DNA of 64,000 nt from Coix lacryma-jobi var. lacryma-jobi. Its lineage: Eukaryota; Streptophyta; Magnoliopsida; Poales; Poaceae. The position numbers and the translations under genes are program-made. The stretch's first letter is position 1, and the number at the start of each line of letters is the position of its first letter. The notes beneath the pieces were generated by a model. That model did not search any database. It saw only the letters and a list, made by a program, of their open reading frames with translations, and was not told the origin of the DNA. The DNA lies in NCBI GenBank assembly GCA_009763385.1, contig CM019830.1, positions 97,280,649 to 97,344,648 of the forward strand, written 5' to 3'. Below are positions 58,901-64,000 of this stretch, one piece after another.

Positions 58901-60174
58901 GCGTACTCGAGCTTCCAGACCCTAATCGGCCAAACCACTAGCTCCAGCATACCGAGGCGATTCAAGAACTCTAGCTAGGGCAGATGGTTGAGCTCGGGAA
59001 GAGGGTTGGCCACGGCGGACCGAGCGCGCCGGTCATGGCGGTCATGGCGGACGGCGGCGTTCCGCGGGCACCTAACCCTAATCGGCTAGACCATCCCCCT
59101 CTATCTCCTCCTCGGACCTCACTAACCCCTAAACGAGTGCTAGGCCAACATGGAACCACAGGACGGAGGCCGGCCACGGCGGACCGAGCTCGGCGGTCAT
59201 GGCGGCCATGGCGGCGGCTCATCCCGGGGCTCGCCTAGGGCTTTCTACGGGGTGTTAAGGGCAGCACGAGGTGCGGGGGCTCACGGCGATGCTTGGTGGC
59301 TGGTTGGATGGACGGTGAATGGCGGCGACTTTCCCCTTTTCCACTCGGGCTCCGGCGAGAGGACGAGAGCGAGAGCAGGAGAGGGAAGAGGGGCGCGTAG
59401 GCGACAGAATGGAGGGAGGGGGGGTTGCGGACTGAGGCGAGGCTGGCTTGAGCTCGCCACGCCGCGCTCGGTCGCTGGCCTGACCGGCCGTCGGGCGCCA
59501 CGCGGCGGCCAAGTCCTGGCGCGGTCGGCCACGACGCCGCGCGCGCGCGCGGGCACGGCACGGCCCGGCCCGGTTCAGTGGCCATCAGGCCGACTGACAG
59601 CCGATCTTTGCACGCGATTAACTCCTAATCTGCTCAGTGAAATGCTAAACCACTTGCTCCTATACTTAGAGCTACATGTCAGCTACAACTTTGGTTACAA
59701 GATTGGTCTCTGGTTCGGCCTAGATTGCTCCCGAGAAAGCTCCAAAGTTGGCTCCACGAATCTGCCTTGTGGGTCCCAAAACACCTTGCTAAACCCATTT
59801 TCATGAGTTGGGCCTTAAACAACTTTCGTTTTATACTAAATTTTACACACTTTTGGTTAAGGGCCCACAGTCATACAAAGCTTCTAACAAGGAAGTCTCA
59901 GTTAGTCAAACAAAAGGACTCCTAGGGCTCTATTAAGGCAACTGGGGTTAGAGACTTAGTTAGCCAAAATGACCAACACAAACCTAACTTCATTTTGACT
60001 CCCCAACAAGGTTCATCTACTAAAAGACTTTAACACTCCACGACCAAGTCAAACAAGCAGAGCATCACATGAAAAGACACTTAACAAAAGAAATGCAACA
60101 TGTGATGATGATGCTTTATGCTCATGAGATGTCAAGTTATGCATTTAGGGTTGCTTAACACCTAGGGTGTTACA
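55904..60174 (-). repeat. Tekay/Del-like solo LTR in G2's LTR
   Basis: 4271 bp, TGTGACAGAACC to CCTAGGGTGTTACA, with a perfect TSD ATGTA at 55899-55903 and 60175-60179. No internal gag or pol sequence is present, so it is a product of recombination between the two LTRs of one element. The segment 58440-59600 is very G+C rich with a (CG)n run near 59538-59551. Frames there, such as 59150-59806, show no family resemblance and are probably chance. Confidence 0.82.
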
Positions 60175-60773
60175 ATGTAGTTGGTCTAGTTTAACAGTAA
60201 GGCTCGTTGTGCTAGCCTTCAACCTAAGTCAGTGGTAAAGGCTAGTACGCCTCGGTACTTGACAAGATAGGAATAAAGCTATACATAACTTGGTCGCTTA
60301 TTTGGCATTTTCCTATCTTGCTTCGTAGTTATCTAGGAGTAGTATTTAGTTATTAGTTAGTTATATTAGTTATCCTTAGTTATCTTTTCCCCCTATCTAC
60401 CTATCCATCCACCTTACCTTAACCATTCATTTCATCCTTACCTATCCACTCATAAATTCTTTCTAGCCTTTCATCTCCTCTCTTCTCTTCTCTCCTTTTC
60501 CCTTTCTTATTCTTCAACTCTCATCCCCTCCTTGACTCGACTCATACACCACCCTAGCCTTCCTTTGGGATCAAATAAATCGACACCTGGTACTCCCAAG
60601 CAAAGTGCTACTATGATAGTTCTGTGCGCTTCCAAAATCTCCTCTAGGTAGATTGCAATCTCTCTAGCTAGCTCCTACTAGTGTCGGGATTGACAACCCC
60701 ATTTGACATTAGTAGATAGCTGCTTTAGCTTCACTCCTTTAGGTATAGTGACTGGACTTGCTACAAGCATTTC

Positions 60774-61075
60774 TGGCGCCATTGCCAGGGATAGATTCCA
60801 TAGTCTACTCCAAGTAACGATGTTAGCAAGTGTCAACAAGCATTTCTGGGCCGTTACCGGGGATAGTTGCCCAGCTCTAACTTTAGTGAAGTTAAGAACT
60901 ACCAACAAGCATTTCTGGCGCCGTTGCCGGGGATAGATTCCATAGTCTACTCCTAGTAACGACGTTAGCAAGTGTTAACAAGCATTTCTGGGCCGTTACC
61001 GGGGATAGTTGCCTAGCTCTATCTTTAGTGAAGTTAAGAACTACCAACAAGCATTTCTAGCGCCGTTGCCGGGGA
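60774..61075 (+). repeat. Five tandem PBS-like sites in G2
   Basis: PBS-like sites start at 60774, 60847, 60916, 60989 and 61058, spaced 73, 69, 73 and 69 bp. Types alternate: TGGCGCC(A/G)TTGCC(A/G)GGGA and TGGGCCGTTACCGGGGA. The unit is 142 bp and the two full copies differ at about seven sites. The last copy has TAGCGCC. Each site is preceded by ACAAGCATTTC, as is G1's single PBS. Confidence 0.85.
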
Positions 61076-61236
61076 AGGCATTCGGTGTATCCTTCGAGTC
61101 CTTGTCGAATTTATCTTCGCTTAAGCTCCCGCTTAGCGAATCCCATCTTTCCCCATTCTTTCTTTCCTTAGCCCTTCTTATCTTTTTCCTTCATCTTCTT
61201 CAACTTCTTTCTTTCTTATCTCGTTCTACCTTCACG

Positions 61237-63117
61237 ATGGCCAACAAGACCATTTGTGAGTTTTCTGCTCCTTCTGCCGCCAATGTAGCGACAGGAACAG
61301 CCGTGATCGATGCCAACCTCAATTTTGAGTTGAAACCAGCTCTGATCACGATGGTCCAAGCTAGCCCATTCTGTGGCAAAGCTCATGAGGATGCCAATGC
61401 TCACCTCCAACAATTTTTGGATATTTGCGGCACCTTCACCATTAAGGGGATAACCCAAGAAGCCATCCGTCTTTGTCTCTTTCCCTTTTCCCTCATAGGA
61501 AAAGCGAAGCAATGGTTCTATACCAATCGCAACGCTGTAGACACATGAGACAAATGTTCCAATGCTTTTCTCGCCAAATTCTTTTCGATGGGCAAAACGA
61601 ACGCTCTTCGCAACAAAATCTCCAGCTTTACGCAACAAGCCGAGGAATCTATTCCCAAGGCTTGGGAGAGAATGCTAGAGTATGTCATTGCTTGTCCACA
61701 CCATGGTATGGTGGACTGGCTATTGATCCAGAACTTCTACCATGGCCTAACCCCACTCTCTAGAAGCCATTTGGATGCCACCGCCGGCGGTGCATTCTTT
61801 TCTCTAAATGTTGCAGATGCTAATGCTCTCATAGAGAAGATGGTGTCAAACCAAGGATGGAATGACGAGAGACTACAGCCTCGTAAGCGAGGTATGCATT
61901 CCCTTAAGGAGGCCGACATGATCGTGGCCAAGATGGACCTGCTTGCCAAGAAGCTGGACAGGTGTGAGAAGATGAACAAACAAGAGAGTGTCCAATCTCT
62001 AGAATCCTACATGACTTGTGAAGTCTATGGAAAAACCGGATATTCTGGGAACCACTGCCCCGAGTTACATGAAGATTTGAACTTCATCATCAACAACAAC
62101 AACAACGGTTTCCGTCAACAAAATCAAGGGTGGAATCAGCACTGCAATTCTCAAGGTAATAATTCATTCCCTCGCTCTAATTTCCAAAGTACTGATAATT
62201 TCTCGTTCTTAAAGAATCTAGTATACTCTCAAGGTAGAACTACTGAATTTTTTAATAAGAAATTAATATCGAATGATAAAATGCTTGGGAACATAAATGC
62301 TAAATTGGAAGATTTCTCATCTGCTCTCAAAAATCAACTTAGCTTTAATAAGATGTTAGAAACCCAATTAGCTCAACTTGCTGCGATCATACCATCTTTT
62401 GGAACTGGCAAAATTCCGGCTAAACCTAACATGGAAACTGCAAATATGGTTGAAATAAAATATTTTAACTATTATGAATATCAAACCATGACTGTTAAAA
62501 AGGGTGATCCTGGTAGTCCCATAATTAGATGCTCAATCTTTGGTGAAGTCTTTAAAAATGCCAAGTGTGATTTAGGATCGAGTGTGAACATTTTATCTAA
62601 GGATTTCTATGAAAACTCGTTCTTTCCACCCATGTCATCCACATCTGCCTATGTCGTGCTAGCTGATCAATCAACATGCTATGTAGAAGGAATAATCACT
62701 GATTTACCTATTCGTATTAGAGATTCATATGTTCCTGCTGATTTCATAATACTAGATATGGGAAATAGGAAAGATGTGCCTCTAATCTTAGGTAGACCTT
62801 TCTTGAACACTGTTGATGCTTGCATATATGTGGGGAGTGGTAAAATGCAAATGACATTAGGAGGGAGGAAGGAAATATTCTCCTTTCCCCGTGGTCCCGC
62901 ATATGCCGCTAACATGCAGAAAGCAAAACCCGTTCGTACCAAGAAGAGGCGCCCAAGAACAAGGTGGAACCGAAAGAAAGAACCACCTTCTCCCTAGTTG
63001 TGTAATTCACATAACAAAGGAGAGGTGTCAAAAGAAGAAGAACCCGATGAAGTACTTAAAGAAGAAGCACCCAAGGAAGAAGATCCACCCAATAAGGATG
63101 AAATTCCATGGATCTAA
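61237..63117 (+). pseudogene. G2 gag-protease, Athila-like
   Basis: ATG at 61237 (MANKTICEFSAP), collinear with G1's product over its whole length. Two nonsense codons: TGA at 61546-61548 where G1 has tryptophan, and TAG at 62995-62997 where G1 has glutamate, 40 codons before the shared natural end at 63117. The gag domain, helical segment and protease (CDLGSSVNI, ILGRPFLNTVDACIY) are present. The zinc knuckle reads CEVYGKTGYSGNHC, so its second cysteine and its histidine are both tyrosine. Confidence 0.85.
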
Positions 63118-64000
63118 GGTATGGATTTACTTTTAAATTTCGCTTCAAATTTCCCTTTTTTCAAATAAATAACATATGTCATGCATGTAACTAAAAAAAA
63201 TCAGTTATCATTAGTTATATGCATAAGTATATGTTAACTTGGCTAATAAAATATCATAATAGGATAGTTTCCCTTCTTCACAACATTAGATAGTTTCCTT
63301 TTTAATAAAATAAGAACAAGAGCTCCGACCAAGAAAGGTGAAGACCCTTCACCAAGCAAGAAGCCAGCTTGTGGGAGATCCTCAGCCAATAAGGTATGTT
63401 TTAACCTTACGCTTTATATTCGGTTCTTAAATTCTATATCTTTTGAAAGTTTTTGAATGTTATATACTTGCCTAAGTAATTATCCCATGAGTAAAAATGA
63501 TAAAATCTGCTTAAAAATGTTGGAACCTGAATAAGAAATAAAATATGCCATGCAAATGCTATTGTTATAGTTAGAACAACTAGTTTTATCTAAGTTGTAG
63601 CTTTTGTGGGTTGCACATGTTTTAACTAAAATCATGCTTAGTGAATAAAGTTAATTAGAAATTGAGTAATTCTTTAAACTTGTTAAGGTGAAATTAGGAC
63701 CTAATCTGGAGGATTTCTTTTAAAAATCATGAAAACCTTGCTAAAAGTTCCTCCTGGATTTTATCTCATCCCACCACTAGCTAAATATTTGTTAGTCAAA
63801 ACCACAAAGAGCTTTGTTTGTGTTGAGCTTTGTTAGACCTCATAGATCTTAGTAGAGAAGCTTATCATTTCTTTTGATCAAGATACACACACCCACCATA
63901 AATTGCTTACTCTCCACTTTGGAAGTTTGCAACCAGCAAATAAATTGCTCATTCTCTACTCTGGAGATATGCAATACCTTGCCAAATGTTCCATTGCTAG
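63118..64000 (+). other. G2 non-coding internal region
   Basis: Matches G1's spacer (reverse complement of roughly 26760-27640). No frame of note. The element continues beyond the window. Confidence 0.65.

Larger units (their letters stand above)
54835..60765 (+). repeat. G2 5' LTR, interrupted
   Basis: Starts TGTTGATGGTCC. Real LTR sequence is 54835-55903 and 60180-60765 (about 1.65 kb). It has GC palindromes at about 55045-55083 and TATAAATA at 55251-55258. Its end, CTTGCTACA before AGCATTTCTGG, differs from G1's AACTACCAACA. The G1-like end recurs before the third and fifth PBS copies. Confidence 0.75.
54835..64000 (+). mobile_element. Element G2: non-autonomous Athila-like gypsy, continues past the window
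   Basis: Same family as G1 but on the plus strand: 5' LTR (54835-60765, split by a solo LTR), five PBS-like sites, gag-protease (61237-63117) and the start of the non-coding spacer. The 3' LTR is outside. It inserted into the Sirevirus fragment. Confidence 0.82.

Noticed and set aside
59150..59806. 218-codon frame in the G+C-rich part of the solo LTR as a host gene
   Set aside because: High G+C content produces long chance frames. There are overlapping frames on both strands and no family motif.

Overview
The window is grass (Poaceae, most likely panicoid) heterochromatin made of LTR retrotransposons nested inside one another. I see no ordinary host gene, tRNA or rRNA. The evidence is plant-type Ty1/copia Sirevirus and Ty3/gypsy Tat, Athila and Tekay/Del-like sequence with intact LTR ends, primer binding sites (PBS), polypurine tracts (PPT) and target site duplications (TSD). 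Family names are my assignments from protein motifs and LTR ends.

Layout. Outermost is T (164-53205, minus strand), an old Tat-like gypsy element. Its two LTRs are about 430 bp and clearly diverged. It carries a decayed gag-pol at 48584-52714 and, near its 3' end, a plus-strand (antisense) spliced gene with a Transposase_28-type domain (2127-3728). T is broken by a recombinant Tekay-like LTR (3747-7659) fused to Sirevirus A (7660-48583, minus). A is in turn split by three younger insertions: Sirevirus B (11651-23208, minus, TSD CCCTT), the non-autonomous Athila-like element G1 (24079-31554, minus, gag-protease only), and the Tat element R (35479-46499, minus, TSD GGAAG).

R is the most unusual element. 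Its sense strand keeps RT, two RNase H domains and integrase, but gag and protease are missing. Its antisense strand carries two intron-containing genes. One is a four-exon gene with a plant mobile domain (PMD) followed by a DUF1409-like helical part (37146-40139). The other is a smaller gene with its own TATA box (40562-41400).

Right of T lie an LTR stub (53206-53569), a plus-strand Sirevirus LTR fragment (53570-54834), and G2 (54835 to beyond the window end). G2 is a plus-strand relative of G1. Its 5' LTR is split by a 4.27-kb Tekay-like solo LTR with a perfect TSD (55904-60174), and it carries five tandem PBS-like sites.

The two signals I consider most novel are an array of covarying hairpins in every Sirevirus LTR here, and R's antisense PMD gene with intact splice sites. 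All stop codons, frameshifts and identities were judged by eye.
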